Shown piece by piece: positions 19,901 through 30,182 of a stretch of DNA of 64,000 bases. A model generated the notes under the pieces. It was not told the DNA's origin and made no database searches. It worked only from the letters and a program-made list of their open reading frames with translations. Numbering within the stretch: the stretch's first letter is position 1; the number at the start of each line of letters is the position of its first letter. The DNA comes from Moesziomyces globuligerus (taxonomy: Eukaryota; Basidiomycota; Ustilaginomycetes; Ustilaginales; Ustilaginaceae), in NCBI GenBank assembly GCA_030849465.1, contig JARVLF010000024.1, positions 62,001-126,000 of the forward strand. The letters are read 5' to 3'. Both the position numbers and the translations under genes were made by a program.

Positions 19901-20794
19901 ATGTCGATTGCGCTCGATATGGACTCTGCCAAGAACCGCAAAGCGGCCACGTCCGGCTCGATCTCCTCCGCCGCCTCCTCTTCGGCCTCTTGCTCGGTCA
20001 TCGTACCTGCCTTTCGGGAGAATGCGAATCTGCGACCGCTGGTGACGCGGCTCTTCCAGGCGTTTGCCTCGCATCCCGCCTCGACGACGGAGCTGCGCAA
20101 CGTCGAGGTGATCATCGTCGACGACAACTCGCGCGACGGGAGTGTGGAGACGGTGGAGCAGCTGCGGGCCGAGGGGTACAATGTGCGTATCGTCGTCCGT
20201 ACCAGCGAGCGCGGCTTGTCCTCCGCCGTCGTCCGCGGCTTCCGCGAAGCGCGTGGCGCACGCATGATCTGCATGGACGCCGATCTCCAGCATCCACCCG
20301 AAGCGGTGCCTTCGCTGCTGCTGGCGATCGATGATCGCAAGTCCTTCGTCCTCGGCACGCGCTACGGGCCCGGCGTGGCCATGGACAAAGACTGGCCTCT
20401 GCATCGACAGATCATCTCGAGCGGCGCCAGGATGCTCGCTCGACCGCTCACATCCGCCTCCGATCCCATGTCTGGCTTCTTTGGCATCTCGAGCTCCGCA
20501 TTCGCCCACGCAGACGGCAGCATCAATGCGCAGGGCTTCAAAATCGCCCTCGACCTCCTCGTCAAATCCGGCGTCCCCAACACCGCCATCGCAGAAGTCC
20601 CCTTCAGCTTCGGCATCCGACACGAGGGAGAGAGCAAACTCGACGGCAAAGTCATGCTCAACTACCTCGCTCAGCTCGCAGAACTCTATCGCTTCAAGTT
20701 CGGCACCCTCCCCCTCGTCTTTGTCCTCCTCGTCCTCCTCGTCCTCACCCTCTACGTGTGGTCCCACGTCGTCTCACCACTTCTCTTCTCCTGA
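19901..20794 (+). CDS. DPM1: Dolichol-phosphate mannosyltransferase with C-terminal membrane anchor
   Basis: 297 residues, one exon; ATG at 19901 gives the N terminus MSIALDMDSAK. GT2 fold motifs are in order: SVIVPAFREN, IIVDDNSRDGS, the metal-binding MDADLQHPPE, and a conserved DPMSGFFG segment. It makes dolichol-phosphate mannose from GDP-mannose and dolichol phosphate on the cytosolic face of the ER. The product donates mannose for N-glycans, O-mannosylation and GPI anchors. The last ~25 residues are a hydrophobic helix (LPLVFVLLVLLVLTLYVW), as in the single-subunit S. cerevisiae/U. maydis type that needs no DPM2/DPM3. Its 3' end lies 82 bp from the XMAP215-family stop. Confidence 0.95.
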   Translation: MSIALDMDSAKNRKAATSGSISSAASSSASCSVIVPAFRENANLRPLVTRLFQAFASHPASTTELRNVEVIIVDDNSRDGSVETVEQLRAEGYNVRIVVRTSERGLSSAVVRGFREARGARMICMDADLQHPPEAVPSLLLAIDDRKSFVLGTRYGPGVAMDKDWPLHRQIISSGARMLARPLTSASDPMSGFFGISSSAFAHADGSINAQGFKIALDLLVKSGVPNTAIAEVPFSFGIRHEGESKLDGKVMLNYLAQLAELYRFKFGTLPLVFVLLVLLVLTLYVWSHVVSPLLFS

Positions 20795-20838
20795 CGCACT
20801 CCTTTCCCTGTCAGCTCTCTCGGTAGGAAGGAAAAAAA

Positions 20839-20844
20839 AATAAA
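20839..20844 (+). terminator. Poly(A) signal AATAAA after DPM1
   Basis: A perfect AATAAA within an A-run, 44 nt past the DPM1 stop and inside the 82-bp gap to the convergent gene. Confidence 0.5.
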
Positions 20845-20876
20845 AGATTACTGTGCGATACACTCGGTCCGTGTGC

Positions 20877-23800
20877 TTACGAGGTGAACTTGGCGCGGAG
20901 CTGTGCGAGTCTGTCTTCGGTAGCTGAGCTTCGGATCGACGATCCGCGCGGAGACTGGGTGGCCGACGACGACGACGGGCTGCCTGCCGACCCGTCACCC
21001 GCTGCTGCCGAGAACCTCGACGAGCGGGGTGTGCCGGGCGTGCTGACGCGCTTCACCTCGGCCGGCGCTTCGGCCTCGGCGGTCGCAGCGTTGGCCATCA
21101 CGTCCGGATCCTCGGCCGCATGGTTGGCCAGCGCGCGCTTGATGAAGCGCTGGAAGATCGGGCCCGTCTTCTGCAGCGAGTTCTCCACGTGCTTCTCCAG
21201 GTGCGGATTGCGCTTCTGGAACTCGTACAGCTCCCGGATCCCCTGTCGCGACTCGGACTTGTTCGAGATGCGCTGGAAGATGTCGCGCAGCTCGGCGTGG
21301 TGCGTGCTGCTCGCATCCTCCACCGCAGCTCCATTGCTCGCGCCATGCCCGTTGCCCACTCCACCCTGCCCACCACTCGTCGCGGCTCGAGCCTTGGGAG
21401 CCGCATCGGCGTCCACATCCGCCACGCCCGCCTTGTCCGCGCCTTCGTCCGCAGCAATGTTGAGCATGCGGATGAGGTACTTGTACACGTAGCTGTTCTC
21501 CGGCTGCGGGATCATGTCCAGCATGCCCAACGCCTCCTCTCCAAAGTGGTTCGACGTATGCGACAGAATGATCTTGACCGTGCGCAGCGGCAGGTCTGCT
21601 AAAGGCACGCCATCCTGCGCCCTCTGCCTCCACTCGGACGGTGCGATGGCCTGCAAGAAGCTCTCGACATCGGCAAACAGCTGCTGCGGCTCCACCTGCC
21701 CCTGCGCCAGACTCTCCTCGAGGCGCTTGGCGATCTTCCAGAGACACTTGACCAGCAGCTCCGAGAACTTGGCGCGCGTCTCGAGCATCTCGCCCTCGAG
21801 CTCGCGCAGATCCTCGGTCGCCTCGGTGAGCATCTGCAGACATGCGCCGTAGAGCAGGTTGAGGTTGCACGCCGAGAAGCAGCGCAGCACAATGACGTTG
21901 AGGAACTTGCTCTCGTTCTGCGCGCCCGGATCGTCGGCGCGCGACGTCGACTGGATCAGCTGCTGCAGCAGCACCGTCAGGAGCGGGATCAACGCCGACC
22001 GCGACAGGTACGAACCCAGCGTTCGCCCCTCGTCCCAGACACGGTTCTTGTCGAACAACGACGTGCTGACCACGAGCAGATGCTTCTTGAGCCGCTCGTG
22101 CCCAAACTCGCCCGCATCCGCCGCGAACGCGCGCTGCGTCTGCTTGCTCAGCACGATCGCCAGCTGGTCGACGTGCTGGATCAGCTGCGGCTCCTCCTCG
22201 CGGATGAACGCCTCGACGTGCTTGAGCGCCAGCACGCTCTGCTCGACGTTGCTGCTCGCCACGAGGTTGATCGCCTGGTCCACGCTCAGCTCCTCGTCTT
22301 CCTCGGCCGGCATCTCGTCGGCCACAAGCTCGTCCCGCTCCGCGGCGCCGATGCCAGCAGCACGTGCGGCGCCCTCGCTGGGCGCACGCAGCATCGACGC
22401 TCTCGGCGAGGGCACGCCCGTCGAGCTTCGCGTGGCACGCGGAAGACCCATGGTCGACTCTCGCCGCGCTGCACCGCCAGGACCAGCCGCGCCGGGAGCA
22501 GGCAGTCTGCTGCGAGCGCCTGCCGCCGTTGCCGCGGTCGAGGGCAGCATCGACCCGGGTCGTGCGAGTCGCGATGAAGGCGGACCTGCCGAGGCACGAG
22601 CCGGCGACGAAGCACCCGCCGACGGAACCACCGACGCGCGCGGGCCAGCGCGACCGATCGCACCGCCCGTCGCCGCCGGTCTCGCTCCAGCGGCCGCGGC
22701 AGAGGCGGAGGGTGCCGTGGTGCGCTTGAGCCTCTCCTCGAGCATCGACATCTCCTTGCCCGGCAGCGCGCCTACGAGCTTATACACCTCGTCGCCGATG
22801 ATCTTGTACGCCTCTCCGAGCGCCGAGAGCGCCGCCGTACGAACGTTGGCATCGCGGTCGCTGATCTGCTTGGCGATGACGGGCAGCGTGCGCGAGGGCG
22901 AGCACACCTGCAGACCGTTCTTGGAGAAGAGGTAGCCCACCTCGCCCAGGCACTCGGTGCGGACGCGCGCGTTCTTGGACGGCAGCCCATTCTCGAGGTA
23001 GCACGTGAGCAGCTTGCTCGGCGGGAAGATAAAGGTCATCTTGCGGAAGATCTCGCGGATCCGATCGCGGAACGCCACCTTTGCGTCGCCGAACTTGGCC
23101 GTGAGGCAGGGGAGGATGCAGATGGCCTCGTAGTCGCTCATGTGGTACTGCTGCGTGCTGAGCATGGCCACGAGGTGCTCGAGGATGTCGAGGCACTTGA
23201 GCGACAGGCTCGTGTTGTTGTCCGTCAGCCGGATCGAGACGTACTTGAAGATGAGGTCCGAGTTGGCCAGCGTCCGCTCAATCGTCTCCTCGGGCGAGAG
23301 GCCGTACTGCTCCTCGGCGAACGTCGGGCTCGAGATAAAGTCGGAGAGCAAGGTCAGTGCGGCGTAGTACTCCTTCTCCGCCGAGTGGCTCTTGCTGAAC
23401 ATAGAGTCGGTCACTCCGCGACTCAGCTGGCCGTCGCACTGCTGACGCAGCACCTCGACCAGCTCGGGGCGTGGCGCACCGTCGGCGCCGATCCAGCTAG
23501 CACCCTTGCCTTCGCGCTTCTCGCGCAGCGCCTTCGCCTTGATGTCGGACCCAATCAATGGCGCAGAGCGGTCCACGGCGCTTCCACCTGCTGCGCTCGG
23601 GTTAGACGAAGCCGCACCAGCAGAGCCCGACGCGCTTCGCGAGGCGGTGCCACTTTCGGTGGCATCCGAGGCCAGGCGCGACTGGCGCGACAGCGTGGAC
23701 GCGGGCGCCTTGAGCGAGCGACCTACGGCCGAGGGCGGCTTGATGCCACCCGGACGGGCAATGGTCGATGCGCGTGGCGATGCCGAAGCCGCGGTTGCCG

Positions 23801-26800
23801 ACGAAGCTGCTCCGCCCATCCTCGCAGGCGAAGCCGCAGCGGCTCGGGAGCCAGCTGCAGCCACGCGTGCAGTCGCGGCCGGCACGGCAGCGGCAGGCGC
23901 CGCGGCGGGGGCAGCAGCAGCGGGCGCAGCCGCGCTTCGCGCTAAGCTCTGTGCCTGCAGCTTGGCGGCGTCGATGAGCGGGATTGCGGTGTTCTTGGAG
24001 GCGGTCTTGAGCTGGTTGGCCTGCTCCATCACATGCTTGTATCCTGCGCGCATGATAATGTAAGGCAGACACGCGATCGACGCCTTCCTCACCGCAGCCA
24101 GCTTGTCATCGAGACACTGGACACAAGGCAGAGCGAGGGGAGCCAGGTCCATACCCTTCTCGGGCGGATGTGCCTCGAACCATTCTGCGAGCCAACCGAA
24201 GAGCTCCTGCTTAAGCATGGGGTTGGCCGTCTTGCCCTCCAGGACGGTGCCGAATCCGGGGAGCATGGGGCCCGCGCCGACCTGGGTGGCGACCGCAGTG
24301 AGTGCGGTTGTCGCCGCAGCTCGGACGGGAGCCTTGGCATCGGCGAGCACCTGCGTGATGGCCGGCGTGAGGATGCGCGCCTGCGGTTCAAAGTGCTTGT
24401 TCATGCCCGTGGCGATCTTGGCGATGGCGTCGAGGGCCATGGACTTGCACATGATGTTGCTGTCCGAACATCGCATCTTGAGCGCATTGGCGAGCTCGGC
24501 CATGTTGCCCTTGAGGCGGCTGTTGGCGTTGACGACGGCAAGCACTTCTTCGAGGCCTTCCTTTCGCTCCTTCCAGTTGGCGTCGCCCATGCGCGCGATG
24601 GCGGTCGCAGGTACCAGTCGGTCGAGGTCGACGCGGGGCACAAGCTCATCGAGCATGTCCTCGTCAGGGCCATTGTCGTGCGCGGGGGCGCCCGCGCCAT
24701 TCGAACTGCTGGCGGCGGCTTTGCCTGCTGGTGCCTTTGTCTCGTCGCTGAAGCGGACGGGCGCGGGCGGCGGATTGGAGGCCGCCTTGTCGATCTCGGC
24801 CTCGATCGTGGTCCTGAGCTGCGGGTTGAGGTCGGCGACGAAGGCGTTGAGCGCCGTGCCGAGGAAGCGCGCCAAGGTGCCGATGGCCTTGGTGGCGTTG
24901 GTGCGCACAGCGGCGTTGGCGGACTTGAGGCAGGTGACGAGGTAGTCGATGAGAGAGCGAACGTCGACGCCGGCGGTACCGAACTCGAGCAAGGTCTGGT
25001 CGACCCAGAGGATGGAGTCGGCGATGGCCTTGGGTGCCTTGAGCGAGGCGAGCGGGCCAAGCGCCTGGGCGAGGAGGAAGCCGAACGAGGTCTTTTCGGC
25101 AAAGAGGACGAGGGTCTCGCCGGCGGGCGTCTTGAGCTTGATGTCGCCGAGCTTGTCGCACAGCGGCTGCACGGAGAGGGCGATGGAGGGCCGTGCGAAG
25201 GTGGGGCAGTCGCTAGCGAGGAGCTGGAGCGCCTTGTAGACCTCGGCCATGACCTGGAAGTTGCTCTCTTTCCAGCCGGGCTTCTTGCCCAGGGCGCGCA
25301 CGATGACTTCGGCCTCGACGGATTCGGCCTCGACCTTGAGCCAGTCGTTGAACTCAGCCATGCCTGCGAGGCGCTCCTTCCAGGCGCCGCTGGCAAGCTG
25401 CGTGGCAATGGCAGAGGGGATGAGGTCGACGGCTCGCGACTCTGCTTCGTCGGGGTGGAAGCGATACTTGACGGGCTCAGTAGCGGAGGCAGCACCCTTG
25501 CCGCCTGATGCTGCTGGGGCACGCGCGGGCGCGGCTGCCGAGGAGGCAGGAGCGGGTCTTCTCGCAGGAGCACTCGACGAGGAAGCGGAAGCGGCGGGAC
25601 GCGCAGCACCGGCTCGTGCGGCCATGCCTGCTGGCGGCCGTGCTACGGGTCTCGGTGCCTGGTTCTCCTTACCCTCTGCCGCAGGGGGGGCAGCAGGCTT
25701 GGCGCGAACGACAGCGGCCGGAGGTGCACGACTCGACGCGGCGGGCGCCGAGGCTGGTGCGGCGGGCCTTCGTGGTGCGGCGGTAGGCGCAGCGGCAGCG
25801 CCGCCCATCTTGACTCTGACCTCTGCGGACTTGAACTCGTCTTGGATCTTTGCCTTTTTGATGTCATCGAGGCCGTCGAGGAAGACGTTCATGGGACGCT
25901 CGCCGATGAGCTTCATGAGGGTGCCGAGGCCTGCGGCGCCGGCATCGCGGACGTCGGGGGAGCCGTCTGCCATGGCAGCGACGAGAGCTTCTGCGATGGG
26001 TTTGATGTCTGCCTTGGCGGGAGCGACGCGTGTGGTGCGGAGGCAGCGGACGAGGAAGCGGATGGACTCGGTCTTTACGGCGGGGTTCTTGTGCTTTGTG
26101 CCGGTGAAGATGGGCTCGAGGATGTCGGAGAAGGAGACGGTCTGGAAGATGGCGTCGAGTGCTTTTGCGAGGACCTCGACGGTGGAGGCCTTCTTCTCCT
26201 TGAGCTTCTCGATGATGGGAGGCACGACCTTGTCCTTGTAGCGTGCAAAGTAGTCGCGGAGGCCCTTTGCCATGGCTTCGAGGCACTGGCAGGAGACGAG
26301 GACGACGTTGATGTTTGCGTCCTTCTGGATCTTGAGGGCGAGGTGGTCGACGAGGTTGTCGAAGCGGCCGTCTGGCTGGATCTTGGGGGAGGAGGAGAGG
26401 ATCTTGAGGATGGTCTCGAGGGTCTCCTTGCGCTCCTGCCACTTTTTGGAGACGATCATCTCTTCGAAGTCGGAAGGATATTCTCGGCTGCCAAAGACGT
26501 GGACGGGTTCGGCGAGATCGTACGGATCCACGTCGTCGTCCTCCTGGTCGGCGTCCGGGGCAGCAGAGGCGGCAGCTGCGTTCGGGTCGGCTGCGTCTGG
26601 ACCGCCGGCGTGTGTGGGCGGCGCGGCAGCGGCCTGAAGCTTCTCACGCTGGCTGAGGAGGAAGCGTGTGGGAGCTGGCTTGGAGGAGAGCTGTGCGTCG
26701 ATGTCTGCGAACTGCTGGCGGAGCTCCTTTGCCTGGATGTCCTTGAGCGAGTCGATGGTGGGCTCGAGGGCGGCGCCGATGTACTTGTGGAGTTCGAGCG

Positions 26801-27410
26801 CGAGGAGCGAGGCCTCTGCGCGGACGTTCTTGTCGGAATGCGCAAACATGTCGGGCAGACGTTTGAGGATGGGTTTGGGAGCCACCTGCTTGTGACCAAA
26901 GTCGCGGACGAGGTGCTTGATGGCGGTGATGCAGCCGGCGACGACTTTGGGTTGCTTGGCCTTGAGGCCGTCGAGGAGATCGGAGAGGAGGGGCTCGCAG
27001 CCGACGATGTCCTCCATCTGTGCGTAGAAGGAGATGAGGTCGAGCGCGTTGTTCCTTGTGCCTGCGCGTGTGGAGCCGAGGCACTTTTCGACGAGCGCGG
27101 GGACGACGACGTCGCGGGTCTTTCCTGCTGGCTGGCCTCCGAACTCGACGCAGGCGCGGACGGCGTCGACGCCCTTCTCCTGTGCGACTGCATTTGTATC
27201 GACGACGATGGCTTTCAAGATGTCTGGGTTGCGGGTATACTGGCGGAAGATGGGGTCGTTTTCGGACGAGGTGTTGGGGAAGGCCTTTGCGAGTTCTTCG
27301 TAGGCGGATACGCGCGCCTTCCAGAGCTTGGATGCGAGGCGGTCGTCTATGGACATGGAGGAGAGGTCGATGTCTGCGGGGGCGGCGCCGCCCATCATGT
27401 CGGCGCTCAT
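20877..27410 (-). CDS. XMAP215/CKAP5-family microtubule polymerase with a TOG-domain array
   Basis: About 2177 residues from ATG 27410 (MSADMMGG); an in-frame ATG at 27494 would add 28 residues. Helical-repeat TOG domains are recognisable near residues 15-235 (DRLASKLWKARVSAYEEL), 320-560 (SKKWQERKETLETIL), 710-960 (ASGAWKERLAGM), 1015-1260 (MGDANWKERKEGLEEVL) and ~1400-1680. Ala/Pro/Ser/Arg-rich linkers that probably bind the microtubule lattice separate some of them. A further helical region and a disordered tail follow. Family members bind tubulin through TOG domains and speed plus-end growth at kinetochores, spindle poles and cytoplasmic arrays. Five TOGs match metazoan XMAP215/CKAP5 more than the two-TOG yeast proteins Stu2 and Alp14. 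It is divergent from a NudE-family gene. The domain count is by eye. Confidence 0.92.
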   Translation of the reverse strand: MSADMMGGAAPADIDLSSMSIDDRLASKLWKARVSAYEELAKAFPNTSSENDPIFRQYTRNPDILKAIVVDTNAVAQEKGVDAVRACVEFGGQPAGKTRDVVVPALVEKCLGSTRAGTRNNALDLISFYAQMEDIVGCEPLLSDLLDGLKAKQPKVVAGCITAIKHLVRDFGHKQVAPKPILKRLPDMFAHSDKNVRAEASLLALELHKYIGAALEPTIDSLKDIQAKELRQQFADIDAQLSSKPAPTRFLLSQREKLQAAAAPPTHAGGPDAADPNAAAASAAPDADQEDDDVDPYDLAEPVHVFGSREYPSDFEEMIVSKKWQERKETLETILKILSSSPKIQPDGRFDNLVDHLALKIQKDANINVVLVSCQCLEAMAKGLRDYFARYKDKVVPPIIEKLKEKKASTVEVLAKALDAIFQTVSFSDILEPIFTGTKHKNPAVKTESIRFLVRCLRTTRVAPAKADIKPIAEALVAAMADGSPDVRDAGAAGLGTLMKLIGERPMNVFLDGLDDIKKAKIQDEFKSAEVRVKMGGAAAAPTAAPRRPAAPASAPAASSRAPPAAVVRAKPAAPPAAEGKENQAPRPVARPPAGMAARAGAARPAASASSSSAPARRPAPASSAAAPARAPAASGGKGAASATEPVKYRFHPDEAESRAVDLIPSAIATQLASGAWKERLAGMAEFNDWLKVEAESVEAEVIVRALGKKPGWKESNFQVMAEVYKALQLLASDCPTFARPSIALSVQPLCDKLGDIKLKTPAGETLVLFAEKTSFGFLLAQALGPLASLKAPKAIADSILWVDQTLLEFGTAGVDVRSLIDYLVTCLKSANAAVRTNATKAIGTLARFLGTALNAFVADLNPQLRTTIEAEIDKAASNPPPAPVRFSDETKAPAGKAAASSSNGAGAPAHDNGPDEDMLDELVPRVDLDRLVPATAIARMGDANWKERKEGLEEVLAVVNANSRLKGNMAELANALKMRCSDSNIMCKSMALDAIAKIATGMNKHFEPQARILTPAITQVLADAKAPVRAAATTALTAVATQVGAGPMLPGFGTVLEGKTANPMLKQELFGWLAEWFEAHPPEKGMDLAPLALPCVQCLDDKLAAVRKASIACLPYIIMRAGYKHVMEQANQLKTASKNTAIPLIDAAKLQAQSLARSAAAPAAAAPAAAPAAAVPAATARVAAAGSRAAAASPARMGGAASSATAASASPRASTIARPGGIKPPSAVGRSLKAPASTLSRQSRLASDATESGTASRSASGSAGAASSNPSAAGGSAVDRSAPLIGSDIKAKALREKREGKGASWIGADGAPRPELVEVLRQQCDGQLSRGVTDSMFSKSHSAEKEYYAALTLLSDFISSPTFAEEQYGLSPEETIERTLANSDLIFKYVSIRLTDNNTSLSLKCLDILEHLVAMLSTQQYHMSDYEAICILPCLTAKFGDAKVAFRDRIREIFRKMTFIFPPSKLLTCYLENGLPSKNARVRTECLGEVGYLFSKNGLQVCSPSRTLPVIAKQISDRDANVRTAALSALGEAYKIIGDEVYKLVGALPGKEMSMLEERLKRTTAPSASAAAAGARPAATGGAIGRAGPRASVVPSAGASSPARASAGPPSSRLARPGSMLPSTAATAAGARSRLPAPGAAGPGGAARRESTMGLPRATRSSTGVPSPRASMLRAPSEGAARAAGIGAAERDELVADEMPAEEDEELSVDQAINLVASSNVEQSVLALKHVEAFIREEEPQLIQHVDQLAIVLSKQTQRAFAADAGEFGHERLKKHLLVVSTSLFDKNRVWDEGRTLGSYLSRSALIPLLTVLLQQLIQSTSRADDPGAQNESKFLNVIVLRCFSACNLNLLYGACLQMLTEATEDLRELEGEMLETRAKFSELLVKCLWKIAKRLEESLAQGQVEPQQLFADVESFLQAIAPSEWRQRAQDGVPLADLPLRTVKIILSHTSNHFGEEALGMLDMIPQPENSYVYKYLIRMLNIAADEGADKAGVADVDADAAPKARAATSGGQGGVGNGHGASNGAAVEDASSTHHAELRDIFQRISNKSESRQGIRELYEFQKRNPHLEKHVENSLQKTGPIFQRFIKRALANHAAEDPDVMANAATAEAEAPAEVKRVSTPGTPRSSRFSAAAGDGSAGSPSSSSATQSPRGSSIRSSATEDRLAQLRAKFTS

Positions 27411-28274
27411 GATGATGGCGGGGGTGGCAGACGGGAGGCGGGTGGGTTCAAGAGGTTTTGCGGAGAGTGCGGGGGATGCTAGGCTAGGGCGCATGCAGCC
27501 GCATCGAGGATGGTGTTGGCGGCGTCCGATGTGTGGTGGCGGTCGGTAGCGAGCAGGATGGTTGATGAGGGTGAAGGAGCGCAAGTGGAGTGCGCGTGCG
27601 AGCCTTGGACTGACGACTCAGTTGGGATGCGGCTCGCGTGCGAATCGCCGCCGACGAAATGGACGCGCGCTCTGCAGGGTGAGAGTGAGAGTCAGAGTGT
27701 TGCTCTGCCTCGCTTTTTTCCGCGCTTTGCTTGGTTTGGCCTGGCTCGCTCAAAACAAGGCTGGAGCGCTGAGACGCGTGTTGCGGGTGTTGCACGATGG
27801 CTTAACATGCCGTCTCTATTTAATTTCGCGTGTTGGAGTGTTGTTGTTGTTAACTAATTGTTGTTCTGTCGCGCGCGTGAGCCAGTCAGCCAGGCGAGCA
27901 GAGAGGCAGGAGAGCGCGCGCGCTTGTTTACGCCAAAGGATGAAGTGGCCGCTCAGTCACGGCGGCCTCAGAGTGAGCAGCTGCCAGGACGTTCTTTTTG
28001 GGTGCGCATTTTGCGAGCCTTCTTTTCGCGCTTTACAGTACAGTAAATTACACACCTTTTTCAAACTGAGCGTAGGCCAAGTCAAGTTACAACACTCTGT
28101 CGCAGAGCCAGGGCCCAGTGCGCGTTCTCTCCACCTGCACTGGCCACTGGCGGCCATACCAGCAACCTCATCCTCGACGCCAACACCATCCTCAAGCAAC
28201 CCCACTTCCCCTCAAGTTCATTCGGCGGCTGGAGCATTCGCTCCGACGCCCCCTCCTCCTCGTCGCCGTCCACC
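27411..28274. other. Divergent promoter region of the XMAP215 and NudE genes
   Basis: 864 bp between two start codons. An AT-rich core near 27810-27860 contains TATTTAATTT and a GTT repeat, flanked by GC-rich leaders. No gene was seen. Confidence 0.45.
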
Positions 28275-30119
28275 ATGAGCCAAGATGGCGCGGACCTCCG
28301 CTTCGACTCTCCGGAGCAAGAGATCAAGCACTGGAAGTCCAAGGTCGCCGACATGCAGGATGCGCTCCGCGAGACCGAATCCAGCCTGCAAGACTTTATG
28401 GAGAGCAGCAAGGAGCTCGAGACAGAGATGGAGAAGGAGCTCTCCACCTCCACAAAGACCATAACCGACCTCCGCCGCCGCAACGATCAGCTCGCCGGCG
28501 ACCTCGACGACTGGAAGGCAAAGTACTCGCGCGCCCTCTCCGAACACAACGCCACGCTCACCAACCTCCAGAAGGAGCTCGCCCTCCTCCGAGACGCCGT
28601 TGACATCTACAAGGCGAAACTCCGCGACACCGAGCTCACAAACGACGAGCTCGAGAATGCAGAGCGCATGATCGCCTCCTCGCTCGCAGACATGGAGGGC
28701 AAGTACAACAAGACCATCGAAAAGACCGCCCTCCTCGAGGAGGAGCTCATCGAAAAGGCGCGCCTCGAGGAGGACAACCAGAGGCTCAAGGACGAACTCC
28801 GCGAGATGACCGAGGAGATGGCCGTCCTCCGCGACCTCGTCACCCGCAGCAGGGCCGTCTCGCGCGCAGAGACGCTCGCCAGCTCCACCTGCGACGACCC
28901 ACCCGCACAGCGCTCCGACCACAGCTTCGACAGCTCGCCCCGCAAGGGCTCCGCTTCCGCAGCTGCAATCGAGCGCCCCTCATCGCGCCAGACGCTCGGC
29001 TCGCCCAGCCTCAACCGCGTCCCCATCTCGCGCCGCCTCGGCGCCATGGGCCACTCCCGCCGCCTCAGCCGCGACGTGCGCAGCTCCGAGACGCCCACCC
29101 TCGCCTCGGTCCACGACGACAGCCCGGCAGCCGCAACATCCTCGGCGTCAGCACGCGCCAGCCTCGCACGCAGCCACACGCTCACCTCGTCGCCCTCGGC
29201 GCGTGCCCAACTGCGCGCCTCGGTGCGTGCGGCTACGCGCATGGGCGTGCCCTCGACGCCGCGCACTCCTGGCCCTGCCGCCGGCGCCGCGGGATCCAAG
29301 CGCATGATGGCCGACATGCTCGCCAAGATGAAGGCGCTCGAGACGCGCATCAACACCGCCAAGGACCTCTCGCGCGTCGTCTACCGTGCCGACGAGAGCG
29401 CCATCCCGCGGCCCAGCAGTCGCATGGCCGGTGGCGCGCTGCACAGCTCGCCCAACGGCGCCGCTTCGGCGCTCGCCAACACCTCGGTGCATCTGGCCAC
29501 CACCTCGACGCCGCGCGCGCCGCGCCTCAGCATGGACGGCAACCGCACCATCGGCTCGTCGATCCCCGTCGCCGCGCGCGTTCGCCGTCCGAGCTCCCGC
29601 ATGTCCGAACGCGGCACGCCGCCCATGCCGAGTCTCGGCCTGCCGCGCGCGCAGACGCCCAGCGGCCGCGCATCCAGCCGCACCGGACCCTCTCCGCTCC
29701 CGCTCGAGTTCATGGAGCACGATCCGGCCAGTACGCTCCCGCACGTCGCGCGCTACGCGGCGGCGCAGGCGGCGCTCACCTCGGCGCCCGGTTCGGCCCA
29801 GCCAGCCGCACGACGCAGGAGCAGCGTCTCGGGCATGGTCCATTCGTCGTCCTACGGATCGCTCGCAAAGATCCGCACCGGATCCGCTCTCTCCTCGCTC
29901 AAATCCACCGCAGAGGCAAAGGCGAGCGCGCCCAGGACCCCGCTCTCGTCCCGCCTCGCCTCGGGCCACAGAGCAGGCTCCAGCGCAAGGGGCAGCGTCA
30001 ACGGCCCACCGAGCTCGTGGAAGTCCACTTCGGTCACGGCGCCCGCCACCCTCTCGCGCAGCAGATCCGGCTCGCTCGGCTCGCTCGGCTCGCTCGGCTC
30101 GCTCGGCTCGGTCGAGTAG
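28275..30119 (+). CDS. NudE/Nde1-family coiled-coil protein
   Basis: 614 residues, one exon, ATG in the context CACCATGAGC. Residues ~12-185 are a long coiled coil that opens with IKHWKSKVADMQDALRETE and continues through LEEELIEKARLEEDNQRL, as in NudE/Nudel proteins. The rest is a basic Ser/Arg/Ala/Pro-rich disordered tail, ending in four SLG-type repeats. Family role: dimeric adaptor linking Lis1 to cytoplasmic dynein, needed for nuclear migration and long-range transport in hyphae. Fungal NudE proteins share this coiled coil plus variable tail. It starts head-to-head with the XMAP215 gene and ends 101 bp from the convergent FAH gene. Confidence 0.88.
   Translation: MSQDGADLRFDSPEQEIKHWKSKVADMQDALRETESSLQDFMESSKELETEMEKELSTSTKTITDLRRRNDQLAGDLDDWKAKYSRALSEHNATLTNLQKELALLRDAVDIYKAKLRDTELTNDELENAERMIASSLADMEGKYNKTIEKTALLEEELIEKARLEEDNQRLKDELREMTEEMAVLRDLVTRSRAVSRAETLASSTCDDPPAQRSDHSFDSSPRKGSASAAAIERPSSRQTLGSPSLNRVPISRRLGAMGHSRRLSRDVRSSETPTLASVHDDSPAAATSSASARASLARSHTLTSSPSARAQLRASVRAATRMGVPSTPRTPGPAAGAAGSKRMMADMLAKMKALETRINTAKDLSRVVYRADESAIPRPSSRMAGGALHSSPNGAASALANTSVHLATTSTPRAPRLSMDGNRTIGSSIPVAARVRRPSSRMSERGTPPMPSLGLPRAQTPSGRASSRTGPSPLPLEFMEHDPASTLPHVARYAAAQAALTSAPGSAQPAARRRSSVSGMVHSSSYGSLAKIRTGSALSSLKSTAEAKASAPRTPLSSRLASGHRAGSSARGSVNGPPSSWKSTSVTAPATLSRSRSGSLGSLGSLGSLGSVE
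30068..30113. repeat. 9-bp tandem repeat at the end of the NudE gene
   Basis: About five copies of GGCTCGCTC in frame, encoding repeated Gly-Ser-Leu just before the stop codon. Confidence 0.75.
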
Positions 30120-30182
30120 ATGAAATCCTTGTACAACAGCCACGCACCCTGTGTGTGTATGTTTGATTCGGTCAAGATGTGC

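Noticed and set aside
25842..27482. Long plus-strand frame opposite the XMAP215 gene
   Set aside because: Same antisense bias effect; the product is Asp/Glu/Gly/Val-rich low complexity with no motif, while the minus strand has clear TOG domains.
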